Part shown: positions 46,201 to 55,404 of the stretch, one piece after another
How the letters are laid out: each line of letters opens with the position of its first letter
Numbering within the stretch: position 1 is the first letter of the stretch
Origin: Bacteroidota bacterium
GTDB lineage: Bacteria; Bacteroidota; Bacteroidia; Chitinophagales; Chitinophagaceae
Length of the DNA stretch: 64,000 nt
Assembly: GCA_018267965.1 (NCBI GenBank)
Contig: JAFDXK010000005.1
Location: 186,001-250,000, forward strand
Direction: 5' to 3'
The notes under the pieces: model-generated
The model's input: only the letters and a program-made list of their open reading frames with translations
Database searches by the model: none
Told to the model about the DNA's origin: nothing
Made by a program: the position numbers and the translations under genes

Positions 46201-49200
46201 GATTCGATACCCTTGTTATACATCATCAATCGTTTCACCCTTACCCCACCACCTTTCTTGTTCCATATCGGAATCCTCAGGTAAGAAAATTTGGGATTTA
46301 ATGCTTTACAGTCAAATACTTTAGCCGCTAATTCTGTCTTGGCTGCTTTATCCAACATTTTTGCTGTAGATTTTATGGCATCAAAAAATGATCCCGCCTG
46401 GCTCGGATCAGCTAATGTGTTATTGGGGAGGCTGCAATCACCTTCAAGTATCCGCCCACCAAGTTCTTTTTTCAAATAATCATAGCACATCTTATAGGGC
46501 GTATTCTGTTCAAACTCGACAAAAACTTTACCCGCATTCGGCCCACTTGATTCAATCCCTTCATTGACGACATTAGCGAAACCATCTATATAATCTCCAT
46601 TACAACTGATCACACTTTCCGTATCGCTTCCTTGCAGTGAGTAAAAGAACTTGTAATACATCATAAGTCCACCATCAGAAAACTCACTTCTTATTCTATC
46701 AACCAATCGTTGTTTCTCAGTACTACTGCTTTTATCAATATCAAGGTCGTCAAGGTTCAAATAGAACTTTGTCGAATTGGAATAATCCGCTGACAAAGGC
46801 GTTAAGCTTACCATTGCACAGGCCGATCGATTTTGAACTTTAGCATAAGTATTTTGTTCGTACTGAATGTGTATCTCACCTCCAGAAGGTAATACAATCC
46901 GCTTCAGTTGCCAGGCGGCAGGATCAAAACTTGTACCAGGTTTTTGGCTCGGCCAAGATTGCAATTTATTCCTCCTGTTTTCCATGTTGTATTGATAGTT
47001 GCCCCAGCAATCAATGAATGGAGTATACGATGGGGTTTGATCCATTAAACCATCATTCATCTCATCATAAATGTTGCTGTACTTTGAAGGATAAGTTACA
47101 GTCGGATAACTGTAGTCAAACTCATATGGACTAATCGCAGCATTAACAACACCGTTATATTCAAACCACACTCTTTTTAAAGTGAGCTTACCTGTATTCG
47201 CTCCCGTATCAGTAAAGTTGTTAAACAGGTGTGGCCATGAAGAATAATCATATTGGAAGTGCACTTTCTTAACGATTTTATCGTTCTGCCCTGAATCTGT
47301 AGCTTTTGCATACAGTGTGATCTCTTTTAAATACTTCATGCATTTATCATTAGGCTCATCGTACCCAAGACCAGCAGCGGCATCTACATCATCAACTCTG
47401 GCTGACCAACTATCCATCCTGTTAGCTGTGGTAAATACGGCATAATGGGTTTTTGTCATTATGGTGTCCAGTACATAGATTTCCTTATAGCCTGATTGGT
47501 AGGTTGCCATATCATCTTTATTATCGGACAAACGCATGAGATTATGATAGACACCTTTATACGGGGCACGCCATTTATACATACTTGATTTAGCAGCGCC
47601 TGTTTTCTGCTGCGCTCCATGAATCCTAGTGTATGAAAATCGAGTATAACCGCCAAAATCAGTATCATCTGGCCCGTTCAGGTTTACGTCTACATAATCA
47701 GGTGTTGTGATCTGTGTAAGTAGATAAGATGTAACATATGGTTTAGTAAACTCTTCTCCTACTTTTTTATCGTTATTGATATTAGCGAGTGAATAATAAT
47801 TACCGGGGTTTGATGCAGTGAATCCCTGCATCATATTCTTTTCATCTGTTGCATAAACAGGTAATCCGTACACATAGTTATTCCCTTCCTCGTTATATAC
47901 TGAAATCTCTCCGATGATATTGTCGAGGCTATTGTTTGCAGAATTATCGGTACCTGAAAGATTATGTATCTTTTCATTATGCTCATATGTTAGTGCCCTA
48001 TTACTACCTACCTTTTTCTTTCGTTCTGCATTGGTGTGATAACCTATATATGATGCCCTTGCGCTTCTGCGTCCTGCCGGCACAGAAGCATCTTTTTGTA
48101 TTTGCATTGCTGCGGGCAGGCCTATATTATCGTAAAGCACATCAGGAGCTATAGCTCCATCGCCTTCATCATATATTACTTTACCACCGAGATCATTATT
48201 AAACCTGAAAAAATTACCTTCAAATACGGCATGATCTGCATCGTTAAAATCGGGCGCTACAGCTTTGTAGTCATTACTGCTGCCGTTGCTGCCTTCTATC
48301 CATGATGAACGTACTCTTAATACATGTTCGCCTTCAGCCAGTGCTTCACCACCTGCCCCAAAAGTCAGGCCCATGTGTCCATCAAAACCAAACATATCCA
48401 TCGAGGTAACACTTCTAACATAATTTGGTGAGTAAATGCCTATATGGTCATTGTACATACGAAACCCACCTCCTAATCCTTCTCCTGAAATAAAATAGGC
48501 ATCAGGCGTATTGGTTGGTACTGGTAAGTATTTATCCCGCTCGTTAAAAGACGACTCATTTTCTATTGTATAATCCATCACAGCCTGTTCTGCTGTATCA
48601 CCATCATTACTTGGCGCATTGCCAGAATACATAAAACCATATGCAGGTACATCTCTTTGAGGAATATTTTGTTGCGTGGTATAACTTACATTTAGTCCGG
48701 TAGTTATGCCTACTTGTACCGGCCCGGGATTAAAGGTTACGTCAGCCGTTCCGCTTGTACTACTACCCGTATAGGGCGTAAGGTTATAGGGAGATGCCAT
48801 ATCTGTGAGTAAATAGCTGATATAAGTACTTGTAGCTGAACCGGCAAAACCGTAAACGGAAGACATCATCGCACCTCCTGTACCGCTTTCTGTAAGTTTT
48901 AAGATTTGTCTGCCAGCAGTGCTTCCTGCAAAAGATGGTGAACGTTTTGCCATGTTACTGGCCAGGGATAAAAGTGCTGCCGGGTTTACTGAAAAATTAA
49001 ACGTACCATCACCAGCGGAAATATCGTATCCTAATGAGAATAATCCGCTTAATGCGTGAAGACCGAAGCCTTGTATAAACCCAAACCCTTTATAATTATT
49101 ATACCGAATTGTTGTTTGTCCACCTACCGAAAGTAATCCTGAGTATATTTGTGCCGTACCGAAACCAGTAGCTGCTATTGTCCAGTTTTTCGGCATTTGG

Positions 49201-49628
49201 TTATAATAGGTAACCGTATCACCTTTATAATCGTCTGGCAAGCCTCTCTTTGTTCTGTTGATACATCCGGGATTTAAAGTCCATCCTGCCCCAACCCATG
49301 ACGCTTCAGTTTCAGGTCCGTCACCGCTATGATAGGAAAGAGAAAGTGCATAGCCTCCACCACTTGCACCCGGGATTTCCAATACGGGTATATTATATAC
49401 AAATTGTCCTGTAAACTCATTAACCATATTGGTGGTTGACACAGGTTCAAAACTTGAAAAGTCAGGACTTGAAGGCCCTGCCGTTAATGCCCATGAAGCT
49501 GTCGGGAAGACCAATTGATAGGTAAGGGAGATAGCCACAGTAATAGCTAATGACTTCGCTTTCCGGAATCTTTCAATAATAGAAAAAGACCTCTTCTCTT
49601 GCGAGTCGGATGAGTGGGGACCTTTCAT
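43206..49628 (-). CDS. Giant SpvB/TcB-like N-terminal protein of the RHS module
   Basis: A 2140-residue protein with a long N-terminal signal (basic start, then LAITVAISLTYQLVFPTASWA). Residues about 55-130 resemble the start of SpvB/TcdB-type toxin subunits: GYALSLSYHSGDG, then ASWVGAGWTLNPGCINR. The middle is beta-rich, with Tyr/Gly/Asn motifs. The C-terminal 200 residues contain a carbohydrate-binding-like beta domain (YIDDILIKP) and a YD-like end (YDTRTYKLWAI; YQYNGEGKLIRKIKE). In Tc toxins a B subunit (SpvB-like) and an RHS-type C subunit close together around the toxic tip. The arrangement here, SpvB-like gene then small gene then RHS gene, may be the Bacteroidota counterpart. It is the first gene of the module after the lipoprotein. 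Confidence 0.85.
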   Translation of the reverse strand: MKGPHSSDSQEKRSFSIIERFRKAKSLAITVAISLTYQLVFPTASWALTAGPSSPDFSSFEPVSTTNMVNEFTGQFVYNIPVLEIPGASGGGYALSLSYHSGDGPETEASWVGAGWTLNPGCINRTKRGLPDDYKGDTVTYYNQMPKNWTIAATGFGTAQIYSGLLSVGGQTTIRYNNYKGFGFIQGFGLHALSGLFSLGYDISAGDGTFNFSVNPAALLSLASNMAKRSPSFAGSTAGRQILKLTESGTGGAMMSSVYGFAGSATSTYISYLLTDMASPYNLTPYTGSSTSGTADVTFNPGPVQVGITTGLNVSYTTQQNIPQRDVPAYGFMYSGNAPSNDGDTAEQAVMDYTIENESSFNERDKYLPVPTNTPDAYFISGEGLGGGFRMYNDHIGIYSPNYVRSVTSMDMFGFDGHMGLTFGAGGEALAEGEHVLRVRSSWIEGSNGSSNDYKAVAPDFNDADHAVFEGNFFRFNNDLGGKVIYDEGDGAIAPDVLYDNIGLPAAMQIQKDASVPAGRRSARASYIGYHTNAERKKKVGSNRALTYEHNEKIHNLSGTDNSANNSLDNIIGEISVYNEEGNNYVYGLPVYATDEKNMMQGFTASNPGNYYSLANINNDKKVGEEFTKPYVTSYLLTQITTPDYVDVNLNGPDDTDFGGYTRFSYTRIHGAQQKTGAAKSSMYKWRAPYKGVYHNLMRLSDNKDDMATYQSGYKEIYVLDTIMTKTHYAVFTTANRMDSWSARVDDVDAAAGLGYDEPNDKCMKYLKEITLYAKATDSGQNDKIVKKVHFQYDYSSWPHLFNNFTDTGANTGKLTLKRVWFEYNGVVNAAISPYEFDYSYPTVTYPSKYSNIYDEMNDGLMDQTPSYTPFIDCWGNYQYNMENRRNKLQSWPSQKPGTSFDPAAWQLKRIVLPSGGEIHIQYEQNTYAKVQNRSACAMVSLTPLSADYSNSTKFYLNLDDLDIDKSSSTEKQRLVDRIRSEFSDGGLMMYYKFFYSLQGSDTESVISCNGDYIDGFANVVNEGIESSGPNAGKVFVEFEQNTPYKMCYDYLKKELGGRILEGDCSLPNNTLADPSQAGSFFDAIKSTAKMLDKAAKTELAAKVFDCKALNPKFSYLRIPIWNKKGGGVRVKRLMMYNKGIESGTEAVYGTEYVYDDIADGTSYGVATNEPYENKEENPIVDYLDKRLPWDSLSKKQQRKRKFQGRDVDQFRGPYSMNVLPAASIGYSKIIKKNIHQDAVTGSGYTEIEYYTVNDYPYFADSKHPASYSVSDIQGAEPGGPYVDIGLFSYTIGVKSSVSQGYTFIQNQMHGQLKSIADYPGEYTLTNVSNPASHSPIASTKYYYYNPGEPIRMFDFSSFSSYYDYPGKEEDITIDRRAVDDVSYQTRLTSDFTVGYFPPYVFVPYPVAFPITSTSSKILNTIVTSKVVHYPAILKRTEVMKDGVYRVTDNIAFDPLTGKPVVTSTYDGYDGQQLYGDIGAGLGHRGHVGVITQYDVPASSQYSSMGQKAWNEKYCYYGSLSVSSSGGNYSVSGVDNADMFHEGDLVAIHSGSGVAMANVLNVSASTIDIGAAYRYNHTITTGSYSKMEVIKSGYTNQLHASMGGMTEYGTDYIDAAFTDPRTKLLKALDDSLKRLIYHPRTLPDTAIVIPEHNSKNVLVWSDAGWECDTAPHTLKVGSIRLMRYATDNYYFQIFDTTGQPMDYHLDHSGCHQYLYGIWTPATLSFSCPTNPFPGGVNVYSLGTSFNPPDGFDYYNYTGVVLLTFRNTATSEQITWPVRWCTCCQIPGGVIHASTTKYKDSWTYPTSYVINPSFNDYEAGKKGKWRPYETYVFNDTTIPGSNPDVDQRNYKSAGVSNRFIKGPWRAIDFYYPALWTKTNTVTTYSPDGFALEDKNGNDVYSTVKYGYRGMLPIVSAKNASYNSTRFESFENHYGTNYTVEDGVVLYNSFISESPHSGRKCFKIIYGDDPGEKLDLGSVMDDNGKGHIIRFWAKYTPPADSASFVTGDLVIKANGTTLPIKYIGRSGVDRWCLYEAIYPGVSPATSVHYVFYNHTSGSDVPIYIDDILIKPLESKVTCYVYDTRTYKLWAIIDDNHFSTRYQYNGEGKLIRKIKETIHGTRQADEAQYHTPTSRYLKDIGNY

Positions 49629-49684
49629 GAAAATGGTTTTATATAAGGATTAATGTTTGTTACATTAAATGCAATCCCTGTTAT

Positions 49685-50299
49685 TTAACCAAGCTTCAGT
49701 TCTTCAATTTTTTCTAACGTACTCCCATCGAATATGAATTTCATTCTGCCCATGCTGAAAAACGGATCATTGTACTCAAAAATGCACATTTCAGACCCTA
49801 AATCATTTTTCAGCCCGGGCGTGGCAAATGTTACCACAAACGTTTTGCCCGATGATAATTCGTATAAATTTTCCGCAATACAGGATACTGCATCTATTTG
49901 CTTATTTCCGATTATTAAATGTAGCTGTCGCTCCATGCTGAAATTCATGGAGAGTTGTCTTTCTGCGTACTCACTCATATTATCTAGCCCAGAATACATC
50001 ACCGACAAATGCTTTTCTTTATCTAACTGTTCTTTGGCAATATTTATTGTCATCAGGAATGTGACAACATCTTTATTTGATGCTATTACACTTCCCGTTA
50101 CATTGCTTTCTTGTGACTTTAATACGGCATAGCTGGCAGGAAGGTATTTGACACTGATATTAATACCAGCTATCGATTTAGTTTTGACACATCCATTACC
50201 AGGGTCATTTAGAAAACGATTAAAATCAGCAATACTATGGATAGAAGGCCTGCAGCCTTGCAAAAGGAAAATGGTGACGATATACAATAACTTACGCAT
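49685..50299 (-). CDS. Small lipoprotein upstream of the second RHS module
   Basis: A 204-residue protein with a clear lipobox (IVTIFLLQGC, Cys about residue 16). The rest is beta-rich with a KxxxVTFLMTI strand and FVVTFATPGLK; no family recognised. It follows the OmpH/Skp-like gene by 20 bases and precedes the SpvB-like gene by 56. It may be an outer-membrane partner of the module. Confidence 0.75.
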   Translation of the reverse strand: MRKLLYIVTIFLLQGCRPSIHSIADFNRFLNDPGNGCVKTKSIAGINISVKYLPASYAVLKSQESNVTGSVIASNKDVVTFLMTINIAKEQLDKEKHLSVMYSGLDNMSEYAERQLSMNFSMERQLHLIIGNKQIDAVSCIAENLYELSSGKTFVVTFATPGLKNDLGSEMCIFEYNDPFFSMGRMKFIFDGSTLEKIEELKLG

Positions 50300-50319
50300 C
50301 AGAAGTATGTAGTTAAACG

Positions 50320-50886
50320 TTACTTACGGGCATTATCATTTTTTGAGGTTGTCAATACATAGTCTTTATTTAGCCCTTCCAGGACTTTATCTGTTATATC
50401 ATAAGCCTTGTCACCGTACAGAATTGCACCATTACCTTCAGCTCCCAAGACAACATCATACCCGTTCTTTTTGGCGTATTCCTGTACAAAGCTGTTTATC
50501 TGATTTAATATACCTTGCGTTAGTTTTTCGTCTCTATCTTTAGCTTCTTTTGTCACGGCAGAACCATAATTTTTCATATCTGCTTCCATCTTCTTTAATA
50601 TGGCTATTTGCTCCTCTTTCTCACTCGGTTTAAAGGTCTTAAGGTTTTGTTGATAATACGCTAAGGCTTGTTGGTAGCGAATTTTAAGTGTATCCAGGTT
50701 TGATTGCCAAACGGTATTTTGATTTTGGAATTCGGCTCTCGCTTCTTTCATTCCATTATAACCATAAACTACTTCAAGATTGCGTACGTAGGCAATTTTT
50801 GGAGTACTCTTATAAACATAAAAAACACACGCGATAAGGACTACAAAGAATCCTAGAATGAGGTAAGGTGATATTTTCAACTGCAT
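50320..50886 (-). CDS. OmpH/Skp-family periplasmic protein, membrane-anchored
   Basis: A 188-residue protein. A membrane segment at about 9-27 (YLILGFFVVLIACVFYVYK) is followed by KIAYVRNLEVVYGYNG, the usual first strand of Skp-like proteins, then a long charged coiled coil (EARAEFQNQNTVWQSNLDTL; SEKEEQIAILKKMEADMKN), and NGYDVVLGAEGNGAILYGDK, the typical end of the OmpH domain. These are chaperones that hold outer-membrane or exported proteins. Here it lies directly before a lipoprotein and the giant RHS module, so it may be a dedicated chaperone. It is anchored rather than soluble, which is unlike Escherichia Skp. Confidence 0.85.
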   Translation of the reverse strand: MQLKISPYLILGFFVVLIACVFYVYKSTPKIAYVRNLEVVYGYNGMKEARAEFQNQNTVWQSNLDTLKIRYQQALAYYQQNLKTFKPSEKEEQIAILKKMEADMKNYGSAVTKEAKDRDEKLTQGILNQINSFVQEYAKKNGYDVVLGAEGNGAILYGDKAYDITDKVLEGLNKDYVLTTSKNDNARK

Positions 50887-51143
50887 AAGGGAGCAGGTAT
50901 TTAAGGGTAATTAAGAGCTTCTGATTATAAAAGTAAACTCATTTTTTTCAAAACGCAAGAGCATAAAATTAATTTTGTAATTAAATAGTGATTCTTTTAA
51001 TCACGATAGAAACAATTTTGTTTTTTCCGATAATTCATTTAAATTATCTAACCGGGCATCAATATAAGTGCAAGTCTTGTAATTTATTTAAGAGCTATAA
51101 AATGACTGACATTATATAACTTAATAGTCAAATTCTGTAATTA

Positions 51144-52703
51144 ATGCTCGAATCGTTAAAAAATCTTTATAAGGAAGCAGTTCAGACAGCATTACTCGCA
51201 CATGATAATATCACTGGAGAATGGTATCATTTATTTTCGGTAATTGAGCTCCTTCCAGAAGATATACTTAGTTATAATATTCCCAATGACGAATGGAAAC
51301 ATAATACAGTTCGAGCTAAACTCTCATCAAAAACTGATAGTTACAGTTTTTACCTAACAATAAACCCAATTAAAACTATTGAAGAAGCCTTAAAGACATT
51401 TTCCAATCCAATTGGAAATACTAAAATTTCAAACTTTAATATTCAATTCTTTAACTCTGCATTTATTGCAGAACCATCAAATGAATACCCACTAATTTTC
51501 AGTTCAAATATCTATAGTAGGGATGGTCTGGATTCTGTACTACCAAGAAGGGATTCTGGTTTATATGCATGGACACGAATAGATTATTTAAGGGTGGTAC
51601 AAAATCTCTTTGATTCATCTACTATATCAAAAGATATGAAAGCTATGAGCCAATTAACTAATGACTGGCTTGGATTCGACATTTGGGAAAAACCAGAACA
51701 CCTTGGCAATATATATCTTTCTGCTCCTAATCCATACTATAGAGATATAGACATATCCCTTTCTCAGGACCCAGTTGGCATATTCTATAATATCAAAACT
51801 AGAAAAGGCATAAAGAATAATTTTGTTTTTAGGGCTATTGATAAACATGGAGATGCAATTGCTTTAGATAAGACATATAAAATAACCAATAATTTTGGTT
51901 TACTACCATTACCTCATGAGCCCCATTTATTTCAACTCAAAATATATGACTTAGAAGGAAACCTTATTGCATTCCGAGAACCTGCCGTATTCTTGAAAAG
52001 CATTCAAATGAACATGGCAATTAAACAGGCAGATTTTCATGTCAATGTAAAATCAGATGATGGTGACGTTAATCATGTTATAGAAAAATATTCCGCTGAG
52101 AAACCTTCTGTAATTGGTAAACCAACTGATTTTAACGCGGCATACTATTTTAAGCATGCTGCAAGTCAACGTAAACACATAGAACATAAAGAAACTAATC
52201 AATTCATTTTGTTTTTAGGAGGTAAAACTATTGACGAAAAATTACGAATAAAGACAGGAGCAAAGGAGAAGATACGAGAAATTATAAATCTATCAAATGA
52301 AACATGCTATTTATGTGACCCTTATTTTAATAGCAAGGATTTAATTGAGTATGCATTTTATATTAAAAATTCAGGAGTCACAATAAGAGTTTTAAATAGC
52401 AAAGAATTTATTAACAAAGACGAGGCTAAGAATATAGAGGAAGTACTTAAAGAATATAATAGCAAGCCGTTTGGCAAAATTGAAGTACACACCTTACGAG
52501 GAAAGAGTATACTCCATGATAGGTTTATTGTAATAGACAAAAATGTATGGCTAATAGGTAGCTCATTCAATGAATTCGGTAGTCGTGCTACGACTATTGC
52601 TAAAGTGCCCGATTCTTCCCAGATAGAGATAATTAAAGAAATTGAAAAATGGTTTTTTAATACTGAATTTTCTCAACCTATTGAAGATTATGCCAACGAA
52701 TAA
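51144..52703 (+). CDS. Protein with a C-terminal PLD-fold domain, first gene of a three-gene operon
   Basis: A 519-residue protein. Residues about 1-340 are a mixed domain with no match I know, containing repeated short strands (YSFYLTINPI; FFNSAFIAEP). Residues about 350-515 look like a single phospholipase-D-fold domain: TCYLCDPYFNSKDLIEYAF, then HDRFIVIDKNVWLIGSSFNE. The active motif is H458-x-R460-x4-D465, with Arg in place of the Lys of the usual HxK. The second gene has the same motif, so an active pair could form between the two proteins. The stop overlaps the start of the second gene by 14 bases. No signal peptide, so it is cytoplasmic. PLD nucleases are known in several defence systems; I infer, but cannot show, such a role. 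Confidence 0.8.
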   Translation: MLESLKNLYKEAVQTALLAHDNITGEWYHLFSVIELLPEDILSYNIPNDEWKHNTVRAKLSSKTDSYSFYLTINPIKTIEEALKTFSNPIGNTKISNFNIQFFNSAFIAEPSNEYPLIFSSNIYSRDGLDSVLPRRDSGLYAWTRIDYLRVVQNLFDSSTISKDMKAMSQLTNDWLGFDIWEKPEHLGNIYLSAPNPYYRDIDISLSQDPVGIFYNIKTRKGIKNNFVFRAIDKHGDAIALDKTYKITNNFGLLPLPHEPHLFQLKIYDLEGNLIAFREPAVFLKSIQMNMAIKQADFHVNVKSDDGDVNHVIEKYSAEKPSVIGKPTDFNAAYYFKHAASQRKHIEHKETNQFILFLGGKTIDEKLRIKTGAKEKIREIINLSNETCYLCDPYFNSKDLIEYAFYIKNSGVTIRVLNSKEFINKDEAKNIEEVLKEYNSKPFGKIEVHTLRGKSILHDRFIVIDKNVWLIGSSFNEFGSRATTIAKVPDSSQIEIIKEIEKWFFNTEFSQPIEDYANE

Positions 52704-53292
52704 AACATTTCCATCAAACTCATTGGATAGTTTGTTGAGAATGCATATTAGTAGCGATTCCCCAGAATATTGGTTTTATCACTTGGGAGATTATTTATTA
52801 GGCAATCCTACTTATTATGGTCAACTTATCGATAATGCCAACAGCTATATTGAAATATGGGATCCCTATTTTAATGTAGATCCTCCTAATAGCGATCAGG
52901 ATGTATTTAGGAACATTAAAGACGATGTAACAATTAAGATATTAACAATAAAGAAATTATCCACTTCAAGCAATTATCTGACAGATGTTGAAAATAGCTT
53001 AAAGTCCACAATAACTCCTAGTAAAAATACTAGATTTGGTTTAAGGGTTATCAATAAGTCTGATGCAGTTAACCAAGGTAGCAGATTTTTTCATGACCGA
53101 TTTCTAATTATAGATAGGTCAATAGTTTATCTTGTCGGTAGCTCTGTAGGCCACCATTTAAGTGCTAAATCATCAACTGGAATTTGTAAAATTTCAAATC
53201 AAGAAACCACTAGTTTTATCTTATCGTTATTTGACGAATACTGGCGAGTTTCAGTAAACCATCATATACCAATTAGATATTTACACCCATGA
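52690..53292 (+). CDS. Small PLD-fold protein, second gene of the operon
   Basis: About 200 residues from the ATG at 52690, which lies inside the end of the previous gene; the longer frame starting at 52642 has an uncharacteristic hydrophobic leader. The chain has YYGQLIDNANSYIEIWDPYF, a PLD-like strand/turn, and FFHDRFLIIDRSIVYLVGSS with H135-x-R137-x4-D142 followed by GSS. The motif and surrounding sequence are parallel to those in the first gene, so they are likely diverged halves of an original pair. It overlaps the third gene by ATGA. Confidence 0.78.
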   Translation: MPTNKTFPSNSLDSLLRMHISSDSPEYWFYHLGDYLLGNPTYYGQLIDNANSYIEIWDPYFNVDPPNSDQDVFRNIKDDVTIKILTIKKLSTSSNYLTDVENSLKSTITPSKNTRFGLRVINKSDAVNQGSRFFHDRFLIIDRSIVYLVGSSVGHHLSAKSSTGICKISNQETTSFILSLFDEYWRVSVNHHIPIRYLHP

Positions 53293-55301
53293 ATATGAAG
53301 GATGAAATATTTTTTCAGTATGATTATTTCACCATCCTGCAAATGTTTGATGAAAGCGAAATAATTGATTTATTAAATCAAGACATCGAATTAATATTAT
53401 TAGTTCAACCTTCAATATCACTGCTTGTCGAAGATATATATCATGCGATTACTGACATTTCTTTTACGGAAACGAAAGCAATGCTTTTAAACGAGGAGAT
53501 AGTAAATAATATAGTAAAGTACCATTTATCTAATACAAAATATTTTAGCATTTTAGATGAAAAAATAGCTACCTCTTTATTTTCAATTGCTTTTAATGCT
53601 ATTCGCGACAAAATATTTTCTGAAACGATACCAAATAATGAAAAGTATGTTGCGCAGTCACATATCCAATACTGGATTGAAAATCAGATGATACTGCTAA
53701 TTGTTGATGACATTCGCTTTTCATCCCCCAAAATTCTATCCGACCTAATTGAAAAAGTAAATTTATCACATCGCTTTTACAATAGATTAATTGACAGTAT
53801 TCCCTCTAAATGGATTGATAATTCACCTGAAGAATGGATAGCCGCTCCTAAAAATCCTGAAAATGTGCTTGAAAGCGTCAGAACATATGACCGAGGGTCT
53901 CTTGAAAACTACAAAGATCTTGAAGCTCAAAACCTTAGTTCTTGGAGATATATTGAAGAATCAGGTAGGTATTCCGATTATGTGATGTTAAACGAGTACT
54001 ACAGTTTAAAATCTACAGTTTTATTAAAACATAACATTCACCTCTGGGTTAAACTATGGGACAATTTTAAAATTCCATTAATTCAAGATGCGGCATTTAG
54101 TGCATCGTCATTTTCTCCTACGCAGTTTAGTGAAATAGCTAAACAACTTGTTTTGCAGCAAAGTTCTTTGAAAACACCTATTCAATATCTTATATTATTG
54201 CTCGTTAAAAATATTTTCGAAAGTTCTGTCAAAACATCGGAAAGATTATCCTTTTATTCTAATGAAGAACAAATTAAGTACTATAGTAATCAGCAAAACA
54301 GTGAAGCTATGATAGCTCAAGGAAAACTTTCATTAAAATCTTGGGAAGCATTAAAGGGAGAAAGTTATATTAAAGTTCTGACCGCTTTAAAACATATAAT
54401 ACCCAAAGCAGAAATTGATGAATTCATTTTCAGTTATACGCACAGGGGACAACCTCAAAATCTATATACTTTAATATATAACTCTGAAATTGATTTGCTG
54501 ACTGATGCCTATAAGAATGTATACTTTCAAAAAGGTTATTCTATAGCATTAGAAGACATTCAAGTAAATTTCAATCTTGAGAAGTTTAATTTTTATATAT
54601 CTATAATACAAAAATCAGGCAAAGCAGATCAAATTATTGTACACGGGTTATTAACGCAATTTACTGAATTTACCAATTCTAAGAAGTTCTATTGGGATAG
54701 AACATATTCACCACCATATTGGAATGTTATTAAGGGTGTAGGATTCTTGTTAAGCAAATGTAAAAGCCCTTTATCAGAAGCTCGAGGATTGATTAATAAA
54801 GTAAAAGTGACACACGAAGGTTGGAAAGTCAATGATATTGATTATAGAAATATCAATAGGGAATGCTTTATATATTGTGGGATTGCTTTATTATTTGAAC
54901 ATAAGGATGCATTTAAAGACAGTAGTGAAAAACAAATCTTTTTCAAAGAACTATTAGGTATAGTTATAAATCAAAGTAGATATTCTGTCTTTAGGGATAA
55001 TGAAAATTATCTACTGCCATTGCACCTTTGTTACTTAGTTGCCTGCCAAGTTTATAAAAGAATGAAAAAATATTTTGAAAATGAAATTATTATGACAATC
55101 GACGATTTATATACAGTCTTAATAATTCTATCTTCTGAAAAATATGAAATTAGTAAAGGGTCTAGGAAAAAACTTGAATATCGATTCAATAAAGAGTACC
55201 CCTATGAATTAAGAATGTTGAAAAGGAATAGACTTCAGGATAAAATAAAATCCTACGCAAACGCAATTGATATACTGAAGTTAAGTATTACCAATTACTA
55301 A
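53289..55301 (+). CDS. Large helical protein of unknown function, third gene of the PLD operon
   Basis: A 670-residue, almost wholly helical, cytoplasmic protein with no motif I recognise: no P-loop, no known nuclease site. Charged and aromatic residues are frequent. Its ATG overlaps the stop of the small PLD gene (ATGA), so all three genes are translationally coupled. In two-component nuclease systems, large helical proteins of this size often sense or recognise. It could also be a scaffold. It ends about 100 bases before a truncated cyclase on the opposite strand. Confidence 0.75.
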   Translation: MNMKDEIFFQYDYFTILQMFDESEIIDLLNQDIELILLVQPSISLLVEDIYHAITDISFTETKAMLLNEEIVNNIVKYHLSNTKYFSILDEKIATSLFSIAFNAIRDKIFSETIPNNEKYVAQSHIQYWIENQMILLIVDDIRFSSPKILSDLIEKVNLSHRFYNRLIDSIPSKWIDNSPEEWIAAPKNPENVLESVRTYDRGSLENYKDLEAQNLSSWRYIEESGRYSDYVMLNEYYSLKSTVLLKHNIHLWVKLWDNFKIPLIQDAAFSASSFSPTQFSEIAKQLVLQQSSLKTPIQYLILLLVKNIFESSVKTSERLSFYSNEEQIKYYSNQQNSEAMIAQGKLSLKSWEALKGESYIKVLTALKHIIPKAEIDEFIFSYTHRGQPQNLYTLIYNSEIDLLTDAYKNVYFQKGYSIALEDIQVNFNLEKFNFYISIIQKSGKADQIIVHGLLTQFTEFTNSKKFYWDRTYSPPYWNVIKGVGFLLSKCKSPLSEARGLINKVKVTHEGWKVNDIDYRNINRECFIYCGIALLFEHKDAFKDSSEKQIFFKELLGIVINQSRYSVFRDNENYLLPLHLCYLVACQVYKRMKKYFENEIIMTIDDLYTVLIILSSEKYEISKGSRKKLEYRFNKEYPYELRMLKRNRLQDKIKSYANAIDILKLSITNY

Positions 55302-55404
55302 ATTGATAACTTTGAAATATCATCTTTTAAATCTTACGATTGGATAGATATTAATAACGCATTTAGTCAACTATACTTGTATGAGTGTAGCATTTTCAGA
55401 GGAA

